Below are positions 7,786 through 15,542 of a stretch of DNA of 64,000 nt, in pieces. The first letter of the stretch is position 1; each line of letters starts with the position of its first letter. The translations under genes and the position numbers were made by a program. Where the stretch lies: assembly GCF_026342355.1 (NCBI RefSeq), contig NZ_JAPEMV010000006.1:248001-312000 (forward strand), in the 5' to 3' direction. This stretch comes from Streptomyces sp. NBC_00249 (lineage in GTDB: Bacteria > Actinomycetota > Actinomycetes > Streptomycetales > Streptomycetaceae). The notes below the pieces were generated by a model, which searched no databases, was not told where the DNA came from, and was given only the letters and a program-made list of their open reading frames with translations.

Positions 7786-10728
7786 ATGCCGCTGCTGGAA
7801 CCGAAGCCGGGCGCCCTGCGCCCCCGCACCCCGCGCGGCCCCGCCCCCGACCGGGTCCCCGACCGCCTCGCCTCCGGCACCCCCGCCACCCTGCGCGCCG
7901 AGCTGACGGAGCTGCTCGGCGCGGAGAAGGTGCTGTGGAAGGTCTCCGACCTGGTGCGCTACGCCACCGACGCCTCCCCGTACCGGTTCGTACCGCAGGT
8001 CGTGGTGGTCGCCGAGGACATCGACGACATCTCCGCCGTCCTCTCGTACGCCCACGGCCGACAGCGCGAGGTCGTCTTCCGCGCCGCCGGGACCTCCCTC
8101 AACGGGCAGGCCCAGGGGGAGGACATCCTCGTCGACGTACGCCGCCACTGGGCCGGCGTCGAGGTCCTCGAAGGCGGCCGGCACGCCCGCATCCAGCCCG
8201 GCACCACCGTGCTGCGCGCCAACGCCGCGCTCGCCCGGCACGGCCGGATCCTGGGCCCCGACCCGGCCAGCGCCATCGCGTGCACCCTCGGCGGGGTCGT
8301 CGCGAACAACGCCTCCGGCATGACGGCGGGCACCACGAGGAACGCGTACCGCACGCTGTCCTCCCTCACCCTCGTCCTGCCGAGCGGCACCGTGGTGGAC
8401 ACCGCCGACCCGCTCGCCGACGAGGAACTGGCCCGCGCCGAACCGGCGCTGTGCCACGGGCTGATGGCGATCAAGGCGGAGATCGAGGCCGACCCGGCCC
8501 TGGTCGCCCGGATCCGCGCCAAGTACGAGATCAAGAACACCACCGGGTACCGGCTCGACGCCTACCTCGACGGCACCACCCCCGTCGAGATCCTGCGCGG
8601 CCTGACGGTCGGCTCCGAAGGCACCCTCTGCTTCATCTCGGAGGTGGTCTTCGACACCCTTCCCCTGGACCGCGAGCTGACGAGCGCGCTGCTCTTCTTC
8701 CCCTCCCTGCCGGCCGCGGCGGCCGCCGTCCCGTTGTTCAACGAGGCGGGTGCGATCGCCGTCGAGCTGATGGACGGCAACACCCTGCGCGCCTCCGTCA
8801 GCGTCGCGGGCGTCCCCGCCGACTGGGCGGAGCTGCCCAAGGACACGACCGCCCTGCTGGTGGAGTTCCGGGCACCCGACCGGGCGGGGCGCGCGGAGTA
8901 CGAGCGGCGGGCGGCCGGGGTGCTGGCCGGCCTGGACCTCGTCGCGCCCGTCGCCTCCGTCACCAACGCCTTCACCAGCGACCCGGGGACCGTCGCCGGG
9001 TACTGGAAGGCCCGCAAGGCCTTCGTCACCGCCGTCGGCGGCGCCCGGGCCACCGGCACGACCTTGATCACCGAGGACTTCGCCGTCCCGCCGTCCCGGC
9101 TCGCCGAGGCCTGCGAGGCCCTCCTCGAACTCCAGGCGGAGCACGGGTTCGACGCGGCCGTCGCCGGCCACGCGGCCCACGGCAACCTCCACTTCCTGCT
9201 CGCCTTCGACGCCGCCGAACCCGCCGACGTCGCCCGGTACGCCGCCTTCATGGAGGCCTTCTGCCGGCTCACGGTGGAGCGGTTCGACGGCTCCCTGAAG
9301 GCCGAGCACTCCACCGGCCGCAACATGGCCCCCTTCCTGGAACTCGAATGGGGCCCCGAGGCCACGGCCCTGATGTGGCGCACCAAGCGGACCGTCGACC
9401 CGGACGGGGTGCTGGCCCCGCGGATCCTCCTGGACCGCGACCCCCGGGCCCACCTGCGCGGCCTGAAGACCATCCCGCGGGTGGAGGCGGTGGCCGACCC
9501 CTGCATCGAGTGCGGGTTCTGCGAACCGACCTGCCCCAGCGGGGACCTGACGACCACTCCGCGCCAGCGGATCGCGCTGCGCCGGGAGATGATGCGCCAG
9601 CAGCCGGGCTCCCCCGTCCTCGACGGCCTCCTCGGCGCCTACGGCTACGACGCCGTCGACACCTGCGCGGGCGACTCCACCTGCAAGCTGGCCTGCCCCG
9701 TCGGGATCGACACCGGCGCGCTGATGCGGGACTTCCGCCACCAGCGGCACGGTCCCCGCGAGGAGCGGGCAGCCGCCCTGGCCGCCCGGCAGTTCCGGAG
9801 CGTGGAGGCCGCCGCGCGCCTGGCCGTCGCCGCCGCGGGCACGTTCACCGACCGGGTCCCGGGCGGGGAGCGGCTGCTGGAGGCGGTGACGGGGGCCGCG
9901 CGTAGGGCCGTACGCCCGGACCTGGTCCCGGAGTGGCTGCCGCAGATCCCCGGCGCCGCGGCCCGGCGGCTGCCCGCGACCCGGCGGGTCGGCGCGGCGG
10001 CCGTGTACTACCCGGCGTGCGTCAACCGGATCTTCGGCGGCCCCCCGGGCCAGGCCGGGCCCTCCCTGCCCGAGGCGGTGGTGGCCGTCTCCGAACGGGC
10101 CGGGCGGCCGGTGTGGATCCCGCGCGACGTGACCGGCACCTGCTGCTCGACGATCTGGCACTCCAAGGGCTACGAGGAGGGCACCCGGCTGATGGCCAAC
10201 CGGATGGTGGCGGCGGCGTGGGGCTGGACCGCCGGGGGCCGGCTGCCGCTGGTCGTCGACGCCTCCTCCTGCACCCTGGGCATCGCCCAGGAGGTGGTCC
10301 CGTACCTGACGCAGGACAACCTCGCCCTGCACGCGGAGCTGCGGGTCGTGGACTCCGTCGTGTGGGCGGCCGAGGAGCTGCTGCCTCGTCTGGAGGTCCT
10401 GCGCACCGTCGGGTCCGCGGTCCTGCACCCCACCTGCTCCATGCGGCACCTGGACGACGAGGCGCAGCTGCGCGCCGTGGCCGAGGCCTGCGCCGACGAG
10501 GTCGTGGTCCCGCACGACGCGGGGTGCTGCGCCTTCGCCGGCGACCGGGGCATGCTGCACCCGGAGCTGACGGCCTCGGCGACGGCCCGCGAGGCGGCGG
10601 AGGTGGCGGCTCGGCCGTACGACGCGTACCTGTCGGCGAACCGGATGTGCGAGGTGGGCATGGACCGGGCGACCGGGCGGAGCTACCACTCGGCGCTGCT
10701 CGAACTGGAGCGCGCCACACGGCCCTGA
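7786..10728 (+). CDS. FAD-binding and (Fe-S)-binding dehydrogenase (D-2-hydroxyacid type)
   Basis: 980 residues from ATG 7786, chosen over upstream GTG codons because GAGGGG lies seven bases before it. The N-terminal half is a PCMH-type FAD domain (AAGTSLNGQAQGEDILVD, LGGVVANNASGMT) with an FAD-oxidase C domain. Then come ferredoxin clusters CIECGFCEPTCPS and CAGDSTCKLACP, and a GlpC-like half with CCG-type cysteines (YYPACVNRIFGG, TGTCCSTIW, HPTCSMRHL, DAGCCAF). The layout matches D-lactate dehydrogenase Dld-II of pseudomonads and YdiJ, a D-2-hydroxyglutarate dehydrogenase. Electrons probably pass to the quinone pool. D-lactate and D-2-hydroxyglutarate are the likely substrates; sequence alone does not decide. 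Confidence 0.88.
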   Translation: MPLLEPKPGALRPRTPRGPAPDRVPDRLASGTPATLRAELTELLGAEKVLWKVSDLVRYATDASPYRFVPQVVVVAEDIDDISAVLSYAHGRQREVVFRAAGTSLNGQAQGEDILVDVRRHWAGVEVLEGGRHARIQPGTTVLRANAALARHGRILGPDPASAIACTLGGVVANNASGMTAGTTRNAYRTLSSLTLVLPSGTVVDTADPLADEELARAEPALCHGLMAIKAEIEADPALVARIRAKYEIKNTTGYRLDAYLDGTTPVEILRGLTVGSEGTLCFISEVVFDTLPLDRELTSALLFFPSLPAAAAAVPLFNEAGAIAVELMDGNTLRASVSVAGVPADWAELPKDTTALLVEFRAPDRAGRAEYERRAAGVLAGLDLVAPVASVTNAFTSDPGTVAGYWKARKAFVTAVGGARATGTTLITEDFAVPPSRLAEACEALLELQAEHGFDAAVAGHAAHGNLHFLLAFDAAEPADVARYAAFMEAFCRLTVERFDGSLKAEHSTGRNMAPFLELEWGPEATALMWRTKRTVDPDGVLAPRILLDRDPRAHLRGLKTIPRVEAVADPCIECGFCEPTCPSGDLTTTPRQRIALRREMMRQQPGSPVLDGLLGAYGYDAVDTCAGDSTCKLACPVGIDTGALMRDFRHQRHGPREERAAALAARQFRSVEAAARLAVAAAGTFTDRVPGGERLLEAVTGAARRAVRPDLVPEWLPQIPGAAARRLPATRRVGAAAVYYPACVNRIFGGPPGQAGPSLPEAVVAVSERAGRPVWIPRDVTGTCCSTIWHSKGYEEGTRLMANRMVAAAWGWTAGGRLPLVVDASSCTLGIAQEVVPYLTQDNLALHAELRVVDSVVWAAEELLPRLEVLRTVGSAVLHPTCSMRHLDDEAQLRAVAEACADEVVVPHDAGCCAFAGDRGMLHPELTASATAREAAEVAARPYDAYLSANRMCEVGMDRATGRSYHSALLELERATRP

Positions 10729-10745
10729 GCCCGTCGCGCGCCCCC

Positions 10746-10777
10746 GCCCGCCCCCTGGCCCACCTGGCGGGGCGGGC
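10746..10777 (+). terminator. GC-rich hairpin terminator
   Basis: GCCCGCCCC at 10746-10754 pairs exactly with GGGGCGGGC at 10769-10777 around a 14-base loop, 18 bases after the dehydrogenase stop. No U-tract follows. Confidence 0.55.
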
Positions 10778-10897
10778 CGGCGGCCGGGCCGCACACCCTG
10801 GCCCGTCAGGCCGTGGCCAACGCAAAATCGATTGCCCGGGGCGTGCGGGAAGGCGAACCTTGCACGGTTCGGACCTCTCCCACCCTCATGGGGCGTC

Positions 10898-12769
10898 ATG
10901 CAGATCAGCGATCTTCCGTATCCGGATCCCGGCGTACCCGATGCCCGGTCCGGGCCCCGGCTCCTGGTCTGGCTCGGCAGGAACCAGCTCGGCGGTCAGG
11001 CCAAGAGCTTCGGGTGGGGGCTGCTGCACTTCTGCGGTGTCGCCGCGCTGCCGTACGCGGTGGGCCTCGGCGTCGACGCGGTCGTGCGGCGCGACGGCTC
11101 CGGGCTGCTGATGGTCGGCGGGCTCCTGGCGGTCCTCGGCGTCGCCGTCTCCCTGGGCGACGCCATGCTCCACCGGACCGCCGTCACCAACTGGATCACC
11201 GCCGCCGCACGGGTCCAGCAGCTCCTGGCCCGCAAGACCGCCGAGCTGGGCTCCGCCCTGACCCGGCGGGTCGCGGCGGGCGAGGTGGTGGCGGTGTCCA
11301 CCGCCGACGTGGAGAAGATCGGCTGGTTCGTCGAGGCGGTCTCCCGCTTCCTGGCCGCCGCCTTCGCCGTCGTCGCCGTCTGCGTCGGCCTGCTGTTCTA
11401 CGCGCCGTCCATCGGCGTGGTCGTCGCCGCGGGCGTCCCCGTGCTCGCCCTGTCCGTGCTGCCGCTGCTGCCGCGCGCCACCCGGCGTGCCGACGTCCAG
11501 CGCGAGAAGGCGGGCAAGGCCACCGAGCTGGCCTCCGACACCGTCGCGGGGCTGCGGGTGCTGCGCGGCATCGGTGGCGAGGAACTGTTCCTGGGCCGCT
11601 ACCGCGAGGCCTCCCAGGAGGTCCGCGAGGCCGCCGTGCGCAGTGCCCGGATGTGGGCGCTGATCGCGGCGATCCAGGTGCTGCTCCCGGGCGCCCTGCT
11701 GATCACGGTCGTCTGGTACGGCTCGGGGCTGGTGCTGGACGGCCGGCTGGCGGTCGGCCAACTCGTCGCGGCCTTCAGCGCGGTGGCCACCATGCTCTAC
11801 CCGCTGCGGCACTTCATGGAGATCGCGATGGCTTACTCGTTCTCGCGGCCCTCCGCCACGCGCACGGCCCGCGTGCTGTCCCTGACGCGTACGGAGGCAC
11901 CGGACGCCGCGGACACCACCGCGGGCAGCGGCCCGGCCGCGGCGCCGGTGGCGGCCCCGGCCCCGGGCGGGGACCTGTACGACCCCGGGACGGGGCTGCT
12001 GGCCCCGGCCGGGCGGTTCACCGCCGTGGTGTGCGGGGACCCCGACCTGGCGGGCCGGCTCGCGGAGCGCCTGGGCGGGCACCCGCTCGACGACGCCGCC
12101 GAGGGGCCCTCGGTACTGCTCGGCGGGGTCGCGCTGGACGCGCTCGCGCTGGACGCGGCGCGTGCGCTGGTCCTCGTACAGGACAAGGACCCGGTGCTGC
12201 TGTCGGGGACCCTGCGCGAGCTGTTCGACGTACCGGCCTCGGGAGCGGTGGCGCCCGGGCCTGCCCTGGCGGCGGCCCAGTGCGCCGACGTCCTGGACGC
12301 CCTGCTCCAGTCGGCGCCCGCCGGTGTCCTGGACCCGATGGACGCCCGGATCACCGAACGCGGCCGGTCCCTGTCCGGCGGCCAGCGCCAGCGCCTCGCG
12401 CTGGCCCGGTCCCTGGTCACCGACCCCGAGGTGCTGGTGCTGGACGAGCCGACCTCGGCGGTCGACTCGCACACCGAGGCGCGGATCGCCGACGGGATCG
12501 CCGCCCTGCGCACCGGCCGTACGACGGTGGTACTGGCCTCCTCGCCGCTGCTGCTGGACCGCGCCGACCGGGTCGTCCTCGTCCACGAGGGGCGGGCCCT
12601 GGCGGTGGGCACGCACCGCGAACTGCTGCTGACCGAGCCCCGCTACCGGGCCGTCGTCACCCGCGAGACCGACGCGGAGCAGAAGCTCGCGGAGCTGGAA
12701 GAAGCCCTCACCGAGGTCACCGACGTCGCGGAAGTCACGCAAGTCACGGAAGTCGAGGAAACAGCATGA
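10898..12769 (+). CDS. ABC exporter half-transporter A with degenerate Walker A
   Basis: 623 residues from ATG 10898, with a weak ribosome site. The membrane domain spans about residues 30-310. In the ATPase domain the Walker A position reads VVCGDPDLAGRLA, with no GxxGxGKST, and the H-loop reads LASSP where a histidine is expected. The Q-loop (VLVQDKDP), signature LSGGQRQRLALA and Walker B EVLVLDEPTSAVD are intact. The C-terminus carries a repetitive tail of EVT-type units. The next gene starts inside its stop (ATGA). These complementary defects predict an obligate heterodimer with one working ATP site. The substrate is unknown. Confidence 0.9.
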   Translation: MQISDLPYPDPGVPDARSGPRLLVWLGRNQLGGQAKSFGWGLLHFCGVAALPYAVGLGVDAVVRRDGSGLLMVGGLLAVLGVAVSLGDAMLHRTAVTNWITAAARVQQLLARKTAELGSALTRRVAAGEVVAVSTADVEKIGWFVEAVSRFLAAAFAVVAVCVGLLFYAPSIGVVVAAGVPVLALSVLPLLPRATRRADVQREKAGKATELASDTVAGLRVLRGIGGEELFLGRYREASQEVREAAVRSARMWALIAAIQVLLPGALLITVVWYGSGLVLDGRLAVGQLVAAFSAVATMLYPLRHFMEIAMAYSFSRPSATRTARVLSLTRTEAPDAADTTAGSGPAAAPVAAPAPGGDLYDPGTGLLAPAGRFTAVVCGDPDLAGRLAERLGGHPLDDAAEGPSVLLGGVALDALALDAARALVLVQDKDPVLLSGTLRELFDVPASGAVAPGPALAAAQCADVLDALLQSAPAGVLDPMDARITERGRSLSGGQRQRLALARSLVTDPEVLVLDEPTSAVDSHTEARIADGIAALRTGRTTVVLASSPLLLDRADRVVLVHEGRALAVGTHRELLLTEPRYRAVVTRETDAEQKLAELEEALTEVTDVAEVTQVTEVEETA

Positions 12770-14547
12770 TCGGCGTGATGCCTCCGGAGTACGATCCGGC
12801 GGCCCCCGAGACGGCCGCGACCCTGCCCGTGGGCACGTCGGCGACCGTACGGGCCTATGTGCGCGGCCTGTTCCTGCGGCACCGGCGGGCGTTCGCGCTG
12901 CTGGTGACGGTCAACGCGGTCGCGGTGGTCGCCTCCATGGTCGGCCCGTACCTGCTGGGGCGGGTGGTGGACGAGCTGGCGCAGGGTTCGCGCGAGCTGC
13001 ATCTGGGGCGGGTGGCGCTGCTGTTCACGGTGGCGCTGGCCGTCCAGACCTTCTTCGTCCGGCTGGTGCGGCTGCGCGGGGCGATGCTCGGCGAGGAGAT
13101 GCTCGCCGATCTGCGCGAGGACTTCCTGGTGCGTTCGGTGGGGCTGCCGCCCGGGGTCCTGGAGCGGGCCGGCACCGGTGACCTGCTGTCGCGGATCACC
13201 ACCGACATCGACCGGCTGGCCAACGCCATGCGCGAGGCCGTACCGCAGCTGTCGATCGGTGTGGTGTGGGTGGGGCTGCTCTTCGGGGCGCTCGCGGTGA
13301 CCGCGCCGCCGCTGGCGCTGGCCGCGCTGGTGGCTCTGCCGGTGCTGGTGGCGGGCTGCCGCTGGTACTTCCGGCGGGCGCCCGCCGCGTACCGCTCGGA
13401 GGCCGCCGGGTACGCGGCGGTCGCGGCGGCGCTCACCGAGACGGTGGACGCGGGCCGCACGATCGAGGCGCACCGCCTGGGCGGGCGCCGTACCGAACTG
13501 TCGGAGCGGCGGATCGCGCAGTGGGTCGCGTGGGAACGCTACACATTGTTCCTGCGGACGGTGCTCTTCCCCGTCGTCAACGTCACGTACGTGACCATCC
13601 TCGGTGCGGTGCTGCTGATCGGCGGCTACTGCGTGCTGCGGGGCTGGATGTCGGTGGGGCAGCTGACCACGGGCGCCCTGCTGGCGCAGATGATGGTCGA
13701 CCCGATCGGGCTGATCCTGCGCTGGTACGACGAGTTGCAGGTCGCCCAGGTCTCGCTGGGCCGGCTGGTGGGCGTACGGGAGATCGAGCCGGACGCGGGC
13801 GACCCGGCCGTCGCCCCCGAGGGCCGGGGGGTACGCGCGGACGAGGTGCGCTTCGGGTACCGCGAGGGCGTGGACGTACTGCACCAGGTGTCGATGTCCG
13901 TGCCGCCGGGCACCCGGATGGCGCTCGTCGGCCCCTCCGGCGCGGGAAAGTCCACGCTGGGGCGGCTGCTCGCGGGCATCTACGCGCCCCGGACCGGCGA
14001 GGTCACCCTCGGCGGCGCGCGGCTGTCGCGGATGCCGGCGGAGCGGGTCCGGGAGCACGTCGCGCTGGTCAACCAGGAGCACCACGTGTTCGTGGGCTCC
14101 CTGCGGGACAACCTGCGCCTGGCGCGGACGGGCGCGGCGGACACCGAGCTGTGGGCGGCGCTGGGCGCGGTGGACGCGGACGGCTGGGCCCGGGCCCTGG
14201 AGGCCGGGCTGGACACGGAGGTCGGCTCCGGCGGGAGTGCGCTGACTCCGGCGCAGGCCCAGCAGGTGGCGCTGGCCCGGCTGGTGCTGGCGGACCCGCA
14301 CACGCTGGTGCTGGACGAGGCGACCTCGCTGCTGGACCCGCGCGCCGCCCGGCACCTGGAGCGTTCCCTGGCCCGGGTGCTGGACGGCCGGACGGTCATC
14401 GCGATCGCCCATCGTCTACACACCGCGCACGACGCGGACGTGATCGCGGTGGTGGAGGAGGGCCGGATCAGTGAGCTCGGCTCGCACGAGGAACTGGTGG
14501 CGGCGGGCGGAGCGTACGCGGCGCTGTGGCGGTCCTGGCACGGCTGA
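12766..14547 (+). CDS. ABC exporter half-transporter B with degenerate signature
   Basis: 593 residues from ATG 12766, overlapping the partner's stop by four bases. The same frame stays open far upstream, but that is a shadow of the partner gene. Membrane domain at about residues 40-330. Walker A GPSGAGKST, Walker B LVLDEATSLLD and H-loop AIAHRLHTA are intact. The signature, normally LSGGQ, reads LTPAQAQQVALARL. Its Walker A would pair with the partner's intact signature, giving one competent ATP site and one dead site, as in heterodimeric exporters such as TM287/288 and BmrCD. Confidence 0.9.
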   Translation: MIGVMPPEYDPAAPETAATLPVGTSATVRAYVRGLFLRHRRAFALLVTVNAVAVVASMVGPYLLGRVVDELAQGSRELHLGRVALLFTVALAVQTFFVRLVRLRGAMLGEEMLADLREDFLVRSVGLPPGVLERAGTGDLLSRITTDIDRLANAMREAVPQLSIGVVWVGLLFGALAVTAPPLALAALVALPVLVAGCRWYFRRAPAAYRSEAAGYAAVAAALTETVDAGRTIEAHRLGGRRTELSERRIAQWVAWERYTLFLRTVLFPVVNVTYVTILGAVLLIGGYCVLRGWMSVGQLTTGALLAQMMVDPIGLILRWYDELQVAQVSLGRLVGVREIEPDAGDPAVAPEGRGVRADEVRFGYREGVDVLHQVSMSVPPGTRMALVGPSGAGKSTLGRLLAGIYAPRTGEVTLGGARLSRMPAERVREHVALVNQEHHVFVGSLRDNLRLARTGAADTELWAALGAVDADGWARALEAGLDTEVGSGGSALTPAQAQQVALARLVLADPHTLVLDEATSLLDPRAARHLERSLARVLDGRTVIAIAHRLHTAHDADVIAVVEEGRISELGSHEELVAAGGAYAALWRSWHG

Positions 14548-14548
14548 C

Positions 14549-14608
14549 CGCGCCGCCGCCGTCCGGCTCCCGCCGCCCGGCGGGGGCCGGGCGCCGCCAG
14601 GCGGCGCG
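14549..14608. terminator. Inverted repeat between convergent genes
   Basis: CGCGCCGCC at 14549-14557 pairs with GGCGGCGCG at 14600-14608. The intervening bases contain further GC-rich self-complementary stretches. It lies between the stop of ABC half-transporter B and the stop of the convergent membrane gene at 14615, so it could terminate both. Confidence 0.45.
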
Positions 14609-14614
14609 TGCGGT

Positions 14615-15406
14615 TCAGATGAAGCCGAGGGCGGAGGCTCCGCCCACCCCGCCGAGCAGCATGAACACCGGCATGAGGACCTTGAGCTCGACCCAGCTGC
14701 CCGCACGGAAGCGCATCATCTTCGGCGGGCCGATGGGGTACCAGCGCTTGCCCGCGATGGGCAGGGGCCACAGGATCGGGCAGCCGGAGACCGTCAGGGC
14801 GTCGCCGATGTCGTGGACGAGGGCGCCGAGCAGGATCGGCAGGCCGAGCCACAGGTACTCCTGGCCGGGCTCGGTGAAGAGCCAGCCCGCGCCGTTGCCG
14901 GGCTGGTCGAGCACCCCGGCCAGGATCCAGGCGCTGGTCGCGCCGAGCAGCCAGACCAGGATGTCGCTGGACATCCGGGCCGCCCGCCACAGCAGGCCTT
15001 CGACGGCCAGCACGAGGTGGACGAAGAGCAGGACGAGCACGCCCCAGCGGTCGGTGGTGACGGCGAGCACGGAGGAGCCGCCGCCGATCAGGACCGCCCA
15101 CAGCCAGGTGTGGGTCAGGGTGCGGTGGCCGCCGGTACGGCGGGCGTCGCGCGGGGCGCGGGTCGCCTTGTAGACGGCGTAGGAGATCTTGTCGACCACC
15201 TCGCACAGGCCCCGGGACAGGGGGCCGAAGGCGCGCGAGATCGTCGCCGACTTGTGGTCGAGGTCGGGGGCGAGGGCGGCGCCGGCGCAGATCAGCGCGC
15301 CGATGACGAGTACGGGCCACGGCATCGGGTGCCCGGCGGCTGCTGTCGCGGCGCCCACCCCCAGCCAGGCCGCTGCCCCGGACAGTGAGTGCGCCGGACC
15401 CATCAT
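14615..15406 (-). CDS. YdjM-like membrane-bound metal-dependent hydrolase
   Basis: 263 residues from tandem ATG codons at 15406/15403. Family signatures are APDLDHKSATI, GGHRTLTHT and LVHDIGDALT, whose His and Asp residues are the presumed metal ligands. Several hydrophobic segments (near 8-40, 95-125, 150-175, 190-210, 240-260) make it an integral membrane protein. The C-terminal part GKRWYPIGPPKMMRF is typical of the actinobacterial subgroup. YdjM is part of the LexA regulon in E. coli and the fold resembles phospholipase C; no activity is established here. Upstream ATG codons in the same frame lack a good ribosome site. Confidence 0.8.
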   Translation of the reverse strand: MMGPAHSLSGAAAWLGVGAATAAAGHPMPWPVLVIGALICAGAALAPDLDHKSATISRAFGPLSRGLCEVVDKISYAVYKATRAPRDARRTGGHRTLTHTWLWAVLIGGGSSVLAVTTDRWGVLVLLFVHLVLAVEGLLWRAARMSSDILVWLLGATSAWILAGVLDQPGNGAGWLFTEPGQEYLWLGLPILLGALVHDIGDALTVSGCPILWPLPIAGKRWYPIGPPKMMRFRAGSWVELKVLMPVFMLLGGVGGASALGFI

Positions 15407-15542
15407 GGTCGTTTCCCGCCCCGGTGGTGTGGTGGTGGGGCCCTGTTGAGGGATTCGTGCGGGCCGCCTCGACGGCCCAGCGTACCCGTGGTGATCTTCC
15501 TTCCGTCTGCCGGTTCCCTCTTCCGGGAGGAAGCCAGGCAAG

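Noticed and set aside
7324..10899. Minus-strand open frame of about 1190 codons
   Set aside because: It is antisense to the FAD/Fe-S dehydrogenase and is Gly/Arg/Val repetitive with no domain.
10813..12765. Extension of ABC half-transporter B to a 1244-residue protein
   Set aside because: The upstream frame is a shadow of half-transporter A. ATGA overlap gives a clear start at 12766.
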